Below, in pieces: positions 37,634 through 45,670 of a stretch of DNA of 64,000 nucleotides. Every line of letters begins with the position of its first letter. The first letter of the stretch is position 1. Position numbers and translations under genes: made by a program. Under the pieces are notes generated by a model. It saw only the letters and a list, made by a program, of their open reading frames with translations. It was not told the origin of the DNA and did no database searches. The stretch is from Burkholderiales bacterium 8X (lineage in GTDB: Bacteria; Pseudomonadota; Gammaproteobacteria; Burkholderiales; Burkholderiaceae_C): the NCBI GenBank assembly GCA_902506565.1, contig LR732703.1, positions 4,492,863-4,556,862 of the forward strand. Reading direction: 5' to 3'.

Positions 37634-39166
37634 ATGAAAAAACTGCTTGTTTCACTGGCGCTCGGCTTGAGCGTCTTCATGGCCGGCAATGCCGCCTTTG
37701 CACAGGCCACGCCGGCCGCTCCTGCCGCCGCGGCTTCCGAAGCCGCTGCACCCGGCGCCGCCGCTGCACCTGCTGCTGCGCCCGCCGCCGCGGCACCTGC
37801 CGCAGCCGACGCGGCCGCAGCGCCTGCCGCCGCCGCACCGTCGTTCAACAAGGGCGACACCAGCTGGATGCTGCTTTCCACCCTGCTCGTGATCATGATG
37901 ACGGTTCCGGGCCTGGCCCTGTTCTACGGCGGCCTGGTCCGCAGCAAGAACATGCTGTCGGTGCTGATGCAGGTGATGGTCACCTTCTCGATGATCGTCG
38001 TGCTGTGGCTCATCTACGGCTACAGCCTGGCCTTCACCGAGGGCAACGCCTTCATCGGCGGCTTCGACCGGCTCTTCATGAAGGGCGTGTTCGATCCGGC
38101 CACCGGCGCCTTCGCGCCCGGCGCGACCTTCAGCAAGGGCGTCTACATCCCCGAGCTGCTGTTCGCCGCCTTCCAGGCCACCTTCGCCGGCATCACCTGC
38201 TGCCTGATCGTCGGCGCCTTCGCCGAGCGCATGAAGTTCTCGGCGGTGCTGATGTTCATGGCGCTGTGGTTCACCTTCAGCTATGCGCCGATCGCGCACA
38301 TGGTCTGGTTCTGGATGGGCCCGGATGCCTACACCGCCGCCAACGTGGTGGACGCCAACAACGCCAAGGCCGGCCTGATCTGGCAGTGGGGCGCGCTCGA
38401 CTTCGCCGGCGGCACCGTGGTGCACATCAATGCCGCGGTGGCCGGCCTGGTCGGCGCCTTCCTGATCGGCAAGCGCATCGGCTACGGCAAGGAAGCCTTC
38501 ACGCCGCATTCGCTGACGCTCACCATGGTCGGTGCCTCGCTGCTGTGGGTGGGCTGGTTCGGCTTCAATGCCGGCTCGGCCCTCGAAGCCGGCACCAGCG
38601 CCGTGCTTGCCTTCATGAACACGCTGTCGGCAACCGCCGCCGCCGTGCTGGCCTGGTCGATCGGCGAAGCCATGATGCGCGGCAAGGCCTCCATGCTCGG
38701 CGCTGCGTCCGGTGCGGTCGCGGGCCTGGTCGCCATCACGCCGGCTGCCGGCAATGTCGGCCTGATGGGCGCGATCATCATCGGCTTCGTCGCCGGCTTC
38801 GCCTGCCTCTGGGGCGTGAACGGCCTGAAGAAGATGCTGGGCGCGGACGACTCGCTCGATGTCTTCGGCGTGCACGGTGTCGGCGGCATCGTCGGCGCGC
38901 TGCTTACCGGCGTCTTCAACACCCAATCGCTCGGCGGCCCGGGCTTGGTCGGTGACTGGGTCACGGCCGGCATCATCTCCAACGGGATCGGCACCCAGGT
39001 CTGGATCCAGCTGAAGGCGGTGCTGCTCACGATCGTGTGGTCGGGCGTGGTCTCCTTCATCGCCTACAAGATCGTCGACCTGACCATCGGGCTGCGCGTG
39101 ACCGAAGAAGAAGAGCGCGAAGGCCTCGACATCTCGGCGCACGGCGAGACGGCGTACAACCGCTAA
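37634..39166 (+). CDS. amtB: Ammonium transporter AmtB
   Basis: 510 aa. A signal peptide (ends MAGNAAFAQ) is followed by an Ala/Pro-rich periplasmic tail of about 50 residues, longer than in E. coli AmtB. Then come eleven membrane helices with Amt landmarks: MLLSTLLVIMMTVPGLALFY, DFAGGTVVHINAAVAGLVGA (first pore His), VFGVHGVGGIVGALLTGVF (second pore His). Partner of GlnK in the same operon. Trimeric ammonium uptake channel in the inner membrane. Confidence 0.95.
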   Translation: MKKLLVSLALGLSVFMAGNAAFAQATPAAPAAAASEAAAPGAAAAPAAAPAAAAPAAADAAAAPAAAAPSFNKGDTSWMLLSTLLVIMMTVPGLALFYGGLVRSKNMLSVLMQVMVTFSMIVVLWLIYGYSLAFTEGNAFIGGFDRLFMKGVFDPATGAFAPGATFSKGVYIPELLFAAFQATFAGITCCLIVGAFAERMKFSAVLMFMALWFTFSYAPIAHMVWFWMGPDAYTAANVVDANNAKAGLIWQWGALDFAGGTVVHINAAVAGLVGAFLIGKRIGYGKEAFTPHSLTLTMVGASLLWVGWFGFNAGSALEAGTSAVLAFMNTLSATAAAVLAWSIGEAMMRGKASMLGAASGAVAGLVAITPAAGNVGLMGAIIIGFVAGFACLWGVNGLKKMLGADDSLDVFGVHGVGGIVGALLTGVFNTQSLGGPGLVGDWVTAGIISNGIGTQVWIQLKAVLLTIVWSGVVSFIAYKIVDLTIGLRVTEEEEREGLDISAHGETAYNR

Positions 39167-39180
39167 GGACAGTAGCCAAG

Positions 39181-39280
39181 ATCGCTCGAATCGAGCGATA
39201 CGACATTCCGGTTAGCTTCTCCTCGGATGTTCGGCCCGCAAGCGCTTCGGCGCGAGCGGGCCTTCTTTTTTCGGAAGGCC
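39181..39280 (+). terminator. Two inverted repeats after amtB
   Basis: ATCGCTCGAATCGAGCGAT (39181-39199) has perfect 8-bp arms and a 3-nt loop, 14 bp after the amtB stop. A second dyad has arms GGCCTTC (39259-39265) and GAAGGCC (39274-39280) around TTTTTTCG; here the T run is in the loop. Either or both may end the nitrogen transcript before the accessory genes. Confidence 0.5.
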
Positions 39281-39337
39281 GTAGGGTCTCGATGTACTGG
39301 ACGCAGAGACGGCAGTCGGAACTTGTTCCGGGCGCAC

Positions 39338-39380
39338 GTTACTGAGTTGCCGGCACTTGCCAGTACAACGAGGAGCGGCA
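39338..39380 (+). repeat. Conserved effector-gene leader, copy 1
   Basis: About 43 nt directly before ATG 39381, running from GTTACTGAGTTGCCGGCACT to the GAGGAGCGGCA ribosome site. Near-identical sequence precedes the starts at 40712 and 42433. Conservation of non-coding leader plus ribosome site suggests shared control. Confidence 0.7.
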
Positions 39381-40562
39381 ATGGAAGAGAAAAACAGCAA
39401 GCCATACGAGCAAGATTCGACGGTCGTTGGTTTGGATGACGAGCAATACATGGATGACAGCGGCCGAGACGCAGGTCTAAGCCAAGGCCTCGCGAGGTAT
39501 GACGATCAGTTGGAACGAATCCGAGCGTTCTTGCACGACGGCGGCATCGCTGCCGACGTGGTGCAAGCTTTCATAGAGTACGTGTCGAGGTGGTCCCATC
39601 CGCGGCTTGACCGCACGTACATCACGCTGATTCGAAAAAGGCTCGTGGAACTGCGATCGTCAAAGAACCAAACTTACGCGACTTTGATGTGGCGCGGGTC
39701 GGAAAGCTTGCAAGGTTGGATCAAGAAGCACGATCTCGTCGTATTGCTATCGGAGATCGCGCTGGCATTCATCGCCGCGAACCTTCCGGCGATGGCGGGC
39801 AGCTTCTACATGATGTCGGCTCAGATTGCCGACCGGCATCGATGCAAGAAGTCGCTGGACAGGATCGAACGAATGCTCGAAGCGCACGCCGATTGGGCCG
39901 TCCCGACCGAACTGCACGAGATCATCGAAAACATCGCCGAACGACGAAAGTGTGCTGGGCACGGAGTGCTGGCGAAGCTGAAGACGATGTCGGAGGGCGG
40001 CACATCGAGCCTTGAGTTGGAGCCTTTTCGGCACGCGTTGTCGATTCAATTGGCCGAAGCCGAGCGCCTTTACGCCGCACTGAGTTTTCGCGAGCGGCTG
40101 GCAGTCGACATCTTGTTCGTCAAGACACAAGTCCTGCAACTCGATCAACACGGAAATTATGTATGGCACGGCTTCGTCCCCAAGAGGATTTGCCGCAAGA
40201 CTCTCGATGACGGCAAGTCGATTCACGATATGCTGATTCACATTGCGCGCGCTGGTCTGCCCGAGCTTGCACTTGCCATGGGGGCGCATCTCGTTCCGGC
40301 AATCCGTCAGTACGAGGAGATGGAGGAGTCCGAAGGACCGGGGGTGGTGCTCGACGCCATGCACTCGATCCTGAAGGAAATGAAGATGCCGGACCCTGTA
40401 TCCGGCCAACTCCTGGCGTTTCTCGAGGCCAACATTCGAAGCACCAAGGAACAGGGCAGCGATACGGCAAAGAAGCGAGTCAAGGACTTGAAGGCGACGG
40501 CCAGCAGCAGCAGCACGACGACCACTACATCGACCGTCGCTCCTGCAAAACCCGAAACCTAG
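39381..40562 (+). CDS. Thr-tailed helical protein, family B copy 1
   Basis: Unrecognised 393-aa protein. The first ~40 residues are polar and acidic; ~45-370 are helical; the C-terminus is a Ser/Thr tail (SSSSTTTTTSTVAP). It aligns over its length with the product of 40712-41998 (shared FIAANLPAM/FIAADLPAL, HGVLAKL/HAVLAKI, ILFVKTQVLQLD/TLFVKTRSIQLD, YVWH-F, LLAFLEANI). No signal peptide or membrane helix. ATG 39381 follows GAGGAG; the frame runs back to 39357 without one. Base composition and codon use are more A+T-rich than flanking genes, pointing to transfer. With a CesT-like chaperone gene two genes downstream, a type III effector or translocator is plausible but unproven. Confidence 0.7.
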   Translation: MEEKNSKPYEQDSTVVGLDDEQYMDDSGRDAGLSQGLARYDDQLERIRAFLHDGGIAADVVQAFIEYVSRWSHPRLDRTYITLIRKRLVELRSSKNQTYATLMWRGSESLQGWIKKHDLVVLLSEIALAFIAANLPAMAGSFYMMSAQIADRHRCKKSLDRIERMLEAHADWAVPTELHEIIENIAERRKCAGHGVLAKLKTMSEGGTSSLELEPFRHALSIQLAEAERLYAALSFRERLAVDILFVKTQVLQLDQHGNYVWHGFVPKRICRKTLDDGKSIHDMLIHIARAGLPELALAMGAHLVPAIRQYEEMEESEGPGVVLDAMHSILKEMKMPDPVSGQLLAFLEANIRSTKEQGSDTAKKRVKDLKATASSSSTTTTTSTVAPAKPET

Positions 40563-40668
40563 TCGCCAAAAACTGCGACGCCACCGGCCTCCATCTCCTC
40601 CTGCCCGGCGCAGCTCCCCTTCGAACACTAGGAGCAGATGACGAGTCGGGAACCTCGGCATCGATACG

Positions 40669-40711
40669 GTGACTGAGTTCTCGGCATTTGCCAGGACAAC
40701 CGGGAGCAGTG
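40669..40711 (+). repeat. Conserved effector-gene leader, copy 2
   Basis: Runs from GTGACTGAGTTCTCGGCATT through GCCAGGACAACCGGGAGCAGT up to ATG 40712. Matches copy 1 at about four in five positions without gaps until the ribosome site, where one base shifts. Confidence 0.7.
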
Positions 40712-41998
40712 ATGCTGGAAGAAAGCGAATCAGCCGAAGCCCTTGCCGAAAACAAGAACAAGGGCAAGAAAGCGGAAAGACTCGATGACCGGAAAGTTGT
40801 GCCGCTCAATCGACATGAGATCGAACTCACCTTGAGTGGCCGCAAGATCGAACCCGTGAGAGCCAGGGTTAGAGAGGCTTCTTCCTACAACAAGCGCGTT
40901 GCCGCCATTCATGAATCCCTGCTCGCAGGCGGAGTTCCACCAGCTGCCGCAGATAACTTCTTGCATGCGCAGTGCAAGAGCTATTGGAAGATCTACAACC
41001 TTTACGTACCTCTTTGTGCGAAGAACCTGATTGAGCTGAAACACAGCGGCGATCAGGTGTACGCCACCATCCATTGGCCGGGCAAGCAGGTACTGACATG
41101 GGTTCGCCGCGGGCATTTCACTCGTCGGCTCCTCAAGTATGCGAATGCGTTCATCGCGGCAGATCTTCCGGCTCTGGGTGTCAGCTTCTTCTTGATGGCC
41201 GCTCGAATCAGCAAGCTGCAGCCATGCATCAAGTCGCTGGACGAAGTCGACAAGTTCTTGAATGAGAACCCGAAATGGGCGATGCCGTTCGAGCTTCGGG
41301 ACCTGCTCGAAGCCATCGCACAGCAACAAGGCTGCAGCGAGCACGCCGTGCTGGCAAAGATCAGGCGCACCAAGGTCGACTCGTCGGATCCGGAATTCGA
41401 CGCCTTTCGGCAAGCTTTGCACGTCGAGGCGCGCAGCGCCCACCGAGTCCTGGCGCTGATGACCAAGGCGCAGCGATCGGCCGTCACCACATTGTTCGTC
41501 AAGACTCGATCCATCCAGCTCGATGTCAACCAGCGCTACGTGTGGCATGACTTCGTACTCGAGAAGTCGCTTCGCAAGGCGCTTCGGGACATGGCGTCGG
41601 TCCACGATGCGTTGATGCTGGTCGCGCGAGAGGGCTCGACCGAGTTGGCGATGACGATGTGCGCCCATCTCCTTCCAGGCATCGTGCAGTACGAGAAGAT
41701 GAACGAGACCGAAGGCCCGGAGAAGGTCTTGGGTGCCCTGCACCGAATCTTGAAGGAGTACAAGACTCCGGACCGGGTGTCGGATCAACTTCTGGCCTTT
41801 CTCGAAGCCAACATCAAGGGCCGCAAGGAGAAGGGCAGCCAGGTCGCCAAGAGCCGGGTCGAGTCGATGAAGTTGATCGCGGCCGCCGGGCGAACGACCG
41901 CCACTACGACGATGGCGACAACGACGGCAACCGCCACCACCACGTCGACCGCGACCCCTTCGAATCCGCCGCTGGCGCGGCGCAACACGCAGAACTGA
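40712..41998 (+). CDS. Thr-tailed helical protein, family B copy 2
   Basis: 428-aa paralogue of the preceding gene product, of unknown function. Starts MLEESESAEALAEN with a Lys/Glu-rich polar region to ~55, then the shared helical body, ending in a long Thr/Ala tail (TTATTTMATTTATATTTSTA). The tail uses mixed Thr codons. Its stop codon is part of the ribosome site of the chaperone-like gene 11 bp downstream, so the two are translationally linked, as type III effector-chaperone pairs usually are. No signal peptide, no membrane helix. Confidence 0.72.
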   Translation: MLEESESAEALAENKNKGKKAERLDDRKVVPLNRHEIELTLSGRKIEPVRARVREASSYNKRVAAIHESLLAGGVPPAAADNFLHAQCKSYWKIYNLYVPLCAKNLIELKHSGDQVYATIHWPGKQVLTWVRRGHFTRRLLKYANAFIAADLPALGVSFFLMAARISKLQPCIKSLDEVDKFLNENPKWAMPFELRDLLEAIAQQQGCSEHAVLAKIRRTKVDSSDPEFDAFRQALHVEARSAHRVLALMTKAQRSAVTTLFVKTRSIQLDVNQRYVWHDFVLEKSLRKALRDMASVHDALMLVAREGSTELAMTMCAHLLPGIVQYEKMNETEGPEKVLGALHRILKEYKTPDRVSDQLLAFLEANIKGRKEKGSQVAKSRVESMKLIAAAGRTTATTTMATTTATATTTSTATPSNPPLARRNTQN

Positions 41999-42009
41999 GG
42001 AGCTTCGTC

Positions 42010-42405
42010 ATGACCACTCTTTCCCCACTCCTCGCCGAATTCTGTCGTGCCCACGCGCTGGATGGCATTCCGACCTATGAAGACGATCAGCGTGCCTACC
42101 TTCTCATCGGTCCGCAGACCGTCGTGCTTGCATTGTCCGAAGAACACCTCTGCATCCAGGCTCTTCGAGTGCCGCGCAAGTTCGATGACGACACTGCCTG
42201 GGCCGACCAGTCGTTGGAGCCTGAGCAGGTCACCGCCCAGCAGCAGGTCGGCGATGAGTTATGGACGCTGGTGGCCCCGCTCGATTCGCGTAGCTCGCTG
42301 CTGCAGGTCGACGTGCCTGTCGCCGGACTCACGCCGCAGCGGGTGAACGAATTGATCGATTCGTTTGCTGCAAGGAACTTTGGCAGGAGCCTGGTTACTG
42401 AATGA
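42010..42405 (+). CDS. CesT-like (type III secretion) chaperone candidate
   Basis: 131-aa acidic protein. Size, charge and segment order recall class I type III secretion chaperones (CesT/SycE): helix LLAEFCRAHALDG, strands around QRAYLLIGPQTVVLALSEE and LCIQALRV, then SSLLQVDVPVAGLTPQRVNE leading into a final helix IDSFAARN, which resembles the CesT ending LRFPLDDATPEKLENEI. GAGGAG overlaps the upstream stop. I recognise this by pattern only; no profile search was possible. No secretion apparatus genes are in the window, so the machine, if any, is elsewhere. An alternative is an immunity or antitoxin-like partner for the Thr-tailed proteins. Confidence 0.55.
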   Translation: MTTLSPLLAEFCRAHALDGIPTYEDDQRAYLLIGPQTVVLALSEEHLCIQALRVPRKFDDDTAWADQSLEPEQVTAQQQVGDELWTLVAPLDSRSSLLQVDVPVAGLTPQRVNELIDSFAARNFGRSLVTE

Positions 42406-42432
42406 ACCACTTGCCACCACAACCGAGGAGCC
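42393..42432 (+). repeat. Conserved effector-gene leader, copy 3
   Basis: Starts GGTTACTGAATGAACCACTT and runs through CACAACCGAGGAGCC to the ATGATG at 42433. Its first bases overlap the end of the chaperone-like gene. One base is missing relative to copies 1 and 2 in the middle. Confidence 0.65.
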
Positions 42433-42724
42433 ATGATGGAAGAAGCACGCGGCCCGCGGAATCGGGGAACAGCTCTGCATCCAGGCGCTGCGCTCGCCGC
42501 TGGAGTTCGATGACAACACCGATTGGGCCAACAAGCCGATCGAGGCCGAGCAGGTGCTTGTCCAGGAGCTGATCGGCGACGAGATCTGGACACTGGCTGC
42601 GCCGCCGGCGTCGGTCGACTCGCAAAGCTCGCTGCTGCAAGTCAATCTGCCACTGGCCGGGCTGACGCCGCAGAAAGTGAACGAACTCGTCGACTCGATC
42701 GCGGCTCGCCTCGGCGAAGGCTGA
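42433..42724 (+). pseudogene. Deletion relic: effector start fused to chaperone end
   Basis: The leader and ATGATG are followed by ~30 nt reading MMEEARGPRN, like the starts MEEKNSKP and MLEESES of the two intact genes. The sequence then passes abruptly, out of frame, into the second half of a chaperone gene: from 42467 to the stop at 42722 the frame reads EQLCIQALRSPLEFDDNTDW... to SSLLQVNLPLAGLTPQKVNE, closely matching residues ~46-125 of the chaperone at 42010. The ATG frame itself stops at about 42513. This is what remains if a deletion removed most of a third effector and the front of its chaperone. Confidence 0.8.
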
Positions 42725-42835
42725 GATCCCGGAACACCGACCACGCAGCATTGAACTCCGGATGGCTATCGGAAAGCGGTTTTCGCCGCCGGTTCGGTCA
42801 CTCGCTGGTCGCACCCCCGGTGCAGAATCGCCCGC

Positions 42836-43756
42836 ATGTGGACCGTTCTGCAAGACAGCCTGAGCCAACTCGGCGAGTCACCCTTCTGGCATCCGATCGA
42901 GCGCTCGCTCTACTGGCTGGACATTCCCGGGCGGCAGGTGCTTCGCACGCGAGGCGACATCGCTTCGGCGACCGTCGAGCGCTGGGCGATGCCGAGCGAA
43001 CCCGGCTGCATGGCACCCGCGCGCCGCGGCGGCCTGGTCATCGCGCTGCGCGACGGCATCTATCGCGCCGACGAGTGGGGCGGCGAACTGCGGCTCTTGG
43101 CCGCAGTGGATCACGATGTCCGCACGATGCGTTTCAACGACGGCAAGTGCGACCCCGAGGGTCGCTTCTGGGCCGGCAGCATGAACGAGAAGAAGGACAG
43201 CGCCACGGCTGCGCTCTACTGCCTCGAATCGATCCGAGACGCCGGCGCCCTGCTGACCCGGATGGCGAACGAGGCGACCACGGCCAACGGCCTGGCCTTC
43301 GCGAACGGCGGCCGCCGAATGTACTGGGCCGACACGCCGGCGCACGTGATTCGCACCTGGCGGCGCGAGCTGCCCGCCAACCGCTTGCACGACCGCGAAG
43401 TCTTTAAGCAGTTCGAGCCGAAGCCGGCCGGCTGGACGCCCGAAGGCAGCCTGCACTACGACGGTCGGCCGGATGGCGCGACCATCGATGCCGAAGGCTG
43501 CTATTGGGTCGCAATGTACGAAGGCGGACAGCTGATGCGCTTCTCGCCGGCGGGCGAGTTGCTGTCGACGCTCGCGGTGCCGGTTCAATGCCCGACGATG
43601 CCCTGCTTCGGCGGCGACGACTTGCAGACCCTCTTCGTGACGACCGCGCGCCAAGGCCGCCCCCAGGCGGAACTGGCACAGCGGCCCGCGTCCGGCCAGG
43701 TGCTTTCGATGCGGGTCGACGTGCCGGGCGTGGCCGTGCACTTCTTCGACGATTGA
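42836..43756 (+). CDS. SMP-30/gluconolactonase family sugar lactonase
   Basis: 306-aa six-bladed beta-propeller of the SMP-30 family. Metal ligands: Glu in LGESPFWHP near residue 14, Asn in TTANGLAFANGGRRMYWAD and Asp in RPDGATIDAEGCYWVAMYEG. The RFNDGKCDPEGRFWAGSM motif is typical. Members hydrolyse aldonolactones such as those from L-arabinose, xylose or galactose oxidation. It stands alone here; no sugar dehydrogenase adjoins it, so the substrate is open. Confidence 0.9.
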   Translation: MWTVLQDSLSQLGESPFWHPIERSLYWLDIPGRQVLRTRGDIASATVERWAMPSEPGCMAPARRGGLVIALRDGIYRADEWGGELRLLAAVDHDVRTMRFNDGKCDPEGRFWAGSMNEKKDSATAALYCLESIRDAGALLTRMANEATTANGLAFANGGRRMYWADTPAHVIRTWRRELPANRLHDREVFKQFEPKPAGWTPEGSLHYDGRPDGATIDAEGCYWVAMYEGGQLMRFSPAGELLSTLAVPVQCPTMPCFGGDDLQTLFVTTARQGRPQAELAQRPASGQVLSMRVDVPGVAVHFFDD

Positions 43757-43802
43757 GGTTATCGGGATCGGGCCGACGCTGCGTCGCGGCGGCATTGCCG
43801 AT

Positions 43803-44306
43803 TCAGGCAGCCCGGTAGAGCCAGACGGCCGCGATCAAGAGCACCGCCAGCAACAGCAGCAGCAGCGGCGAGCGACGGGCCGCCTCGCGGCGGCGGTCAC
43901 GATAGCCTTCGAGCCGGCCGGGCAGGGTCATGATGTCCTGGATCGGCCGCGCGGGCTCCAGCCGGTCGTCGTTGGCCAGGGCTTCGCGCAGCACCTGAAC
44001 GGATGCGGTGTCGGCGTGATTCGCGGCGGTCGGCTGCCGCGTCTCTGCGGCCTGGTCGAGCAGCACCTGGCCCAGCCGCGAAAGCCCGATGTTCTCGCCG
44101 CTCAGGGTCAGCACGCCATGGTCGATCAGCGCATCCAGGCCTCGGCGTACGTAGGGCCGCTCGTTGACCGGCACGCTCGCCTGCAGGCCCGTCCGGAGCG
44201 TGACCTTGGCTTGTTCCGATTTGCAGCGATCGCGCACCAGGCCGGCCAGCACGACCGCGAACTGCACGTTGTCCGAAACAGGATCCTTGTTGTTCTGAAG
44301 ACTCAT
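43803..44306 (-). CDS. Tail-anchored protein of unknown function
   Basis: 167 aa from ATG 44306 (MSLQNNKDPVSDNV); an upstream in-frame ATG at 44381 would add 25 residues. Residues ~10-75 look like a small winged-helix-type domain (VRRGLDALIDHGVLTLSGENIGLSRLG). The last ~20 residues before RAA form a single membrane helix (SPLLLLLLAVLLIAAVWLYR) preceded by a strongly basic stretch, so the protein should be anchored with its bulk in the cytoplasm. Not recognised as a named family. Confidence 0.65.
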   Translation of the reverse strand: MSLQNNKDPVSDNVQFAVVLAGLVRDRCKSEQAKVTLRTGLQASVPVNERPYVRRGLDALIDHGVLTLSGENIGLSRLGQVLLDQAAETRQPTAANHADTASVQVLREALANDDRLEPARPIQDIMTLPGRLEGYRDRRREAARRSPLLLLLLAVLLIAAVWLYRAA

Positions 44307-44402
44307 CGCCGCAGTCTGACTCGGATGCACCGGCCGGCCTGTCGTCGCAAGTCCCTCGGCCGCATCGGATGCGACCTGCATGCTCGTCGACCTGATGCCC
44401 CC

Positions 44403-45665
44403 TCAGTCGCGCGCGACCGGGACCGGCGGCGCGCCGTCGTCGGCTCCGAGTTGCCGCATCCGCCCGAGCGGCCACCGAAACTCGCCGGCCGCCCACACCA
44501 GGAGGGCCGCGACCACGGGCAGCACGCCCGCGACGCACACGCCGAGCCAGCCGCTCGCGCCCCAGCCGGCCACCGACAAGGCCGAGCCCACCGCTCCACC
44601 GAGGAAGTAGGACGACATGTAGCCGGTGGTGAGCCGGCTGCGCGCCTTCGCATCGAGCCGGTAGATCTCGCTCTGGTTCGAGATGTGCGTGCCCTGGGCC
44701 CCCAGGTCGAGCAGCACCACGCCGACGACCAACGCGGGGACCGATGTTTGTCCCAGGTAGAGCAGCGACCAGCTGCCGAGGAGCAGCAGCAGGAACGCGC
44801 CGGTCGAGACACGCGCCCAGCCGGCGTCCGCCAGCCGCCCCGCGAAGCGGGCGCACAACGCTCCGACCACGCCGATCAGGCCGAAGAGCCCGATCACGCC
44901 TTCACCGAAGCCATGGCGCTGCGCCAGCATGAAGGCCATCGAGGTCCAGAACACGCTGAACGAACAGAAGGACAAGGCACCGACCAGGCCGCGGCGCCGA
45001 AGCACGGCCTCCTGCCGGAAGAGTTGAATGACGGAGCCCAGCAAGCCCCAGTAGCTGCCGCTCGAGGTCGGCTCGATCCGGGGCAGCCAGCGTCGGCAGG
45101 CGATCGAGAACAGCGCCATCAGCACGGCGGCGATCAGGTACACCGCGCGCCAGCCGGCGAATTCGGCGATCAGCCCGGCGAAGGTGCGCGCCGCGAGGAT
45201 GCCGATCAACAGGCCGCTCATCACCGTGCTGACGCTGCGTCCTCGGCGATCGGGCTCGGAGAGATGCGCGGCGAGCGGCACGATGATCTGCGCCGTGACG
45301 CTGGTGAGCCCGACCAGTGCGGCAAAGGCGGTGAGCCAGGCGAAGCCGGGGGCGAGCCCCATGCCGGCCAGGCCGCAAGCGGTGATCGCGCTGGTGAGGG
45401 TGAGGAGGCGCCTTCGCTCCAGCCAGTCGCCGAGCGGCACCAGGAACACCAGCCCGGCCAGGTAGCTGACCTGCGACAGCGTCACCATCAGCCCCGCATG
45501 GGCCGGCGACACGCCGAAGCTGCGCACGAAGAGATCGAGCAGCGGCTGGACGTAGTAGTTGCTCGCCACCGAAAGGCCGCTGCCGACCGCCATCAAGGCG
45601 AGCAGGCGCGGCGTCAACAGAGGCGGGCGAACGGAAGACGGTGGCGGCAAGGTGCGGAAGTCCAA
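44403..45665 (-). CDS. MFS transporter
   Basis: About 420 aa with 12 predicted helices. Loop 2-3 carries the MFS motif (PLGDWLERRRLL) and the first helix reads MAVGSGLSVASNYYVQPLLD, typical of the YnfM-like drug/proton antiporter group. The start is uncertain: TTG 45665 lies 5 bp after the kinase stop and TTG 45650 is also possible; no ATG fits before the first helix. Last gene of a receiver-kinase-transporter run on the minus strand. Substrate unknown. Confidence 0.85.
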   Translation of the reverse strand: MDFRTLPPPSSVRPPLLTPRLLALMAVGSGLSVASNYYVQPLLDLFVRSFGVSPAHAGLMVTLSQVSYLAGLVFLVPLGDWLERRRLLTLTSAITACGLAGMGLAPGFAWLTAFAALVGLTSVTAQIIVPLAAHLSEPDRRGRSVSTVMSGLLIGILAARTFAGLIAEFAGWRAVYLIAAVLMALFSIACRRWLPRIEPTSSGSYWGLLGSVIQLFRQEAVLRRRGLVGALSFCSFSVFWTSMAFMLAQRHGFGEGVIGLFGLIGVVGALCARFAGRLADAGWARVSTGAFLLLLLGSWSLLYLGQTSVPALVVGVVLLDLGAQGTHISNQSEIYRLDAKARSRLTTGYMSSYFLGGAVGSALSVAGWGASGWLGVCVAGVLPVVAALLVWAAGEFRWPLGRMRQLGADDGAPPVPVARD

Positions 45666-45670
45666 CCCGC

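Noticed and set aside
39200..39380. TTCGG repeats before the Thr-tailed gene as a HrpX/HrpB (PIP or hrpII) box
   Set aside because: The spacings are 11 and 19 bases, not the 15-16 required. No correctly spaced TTCG pair was found before 4785, 40712 or 39381 either.
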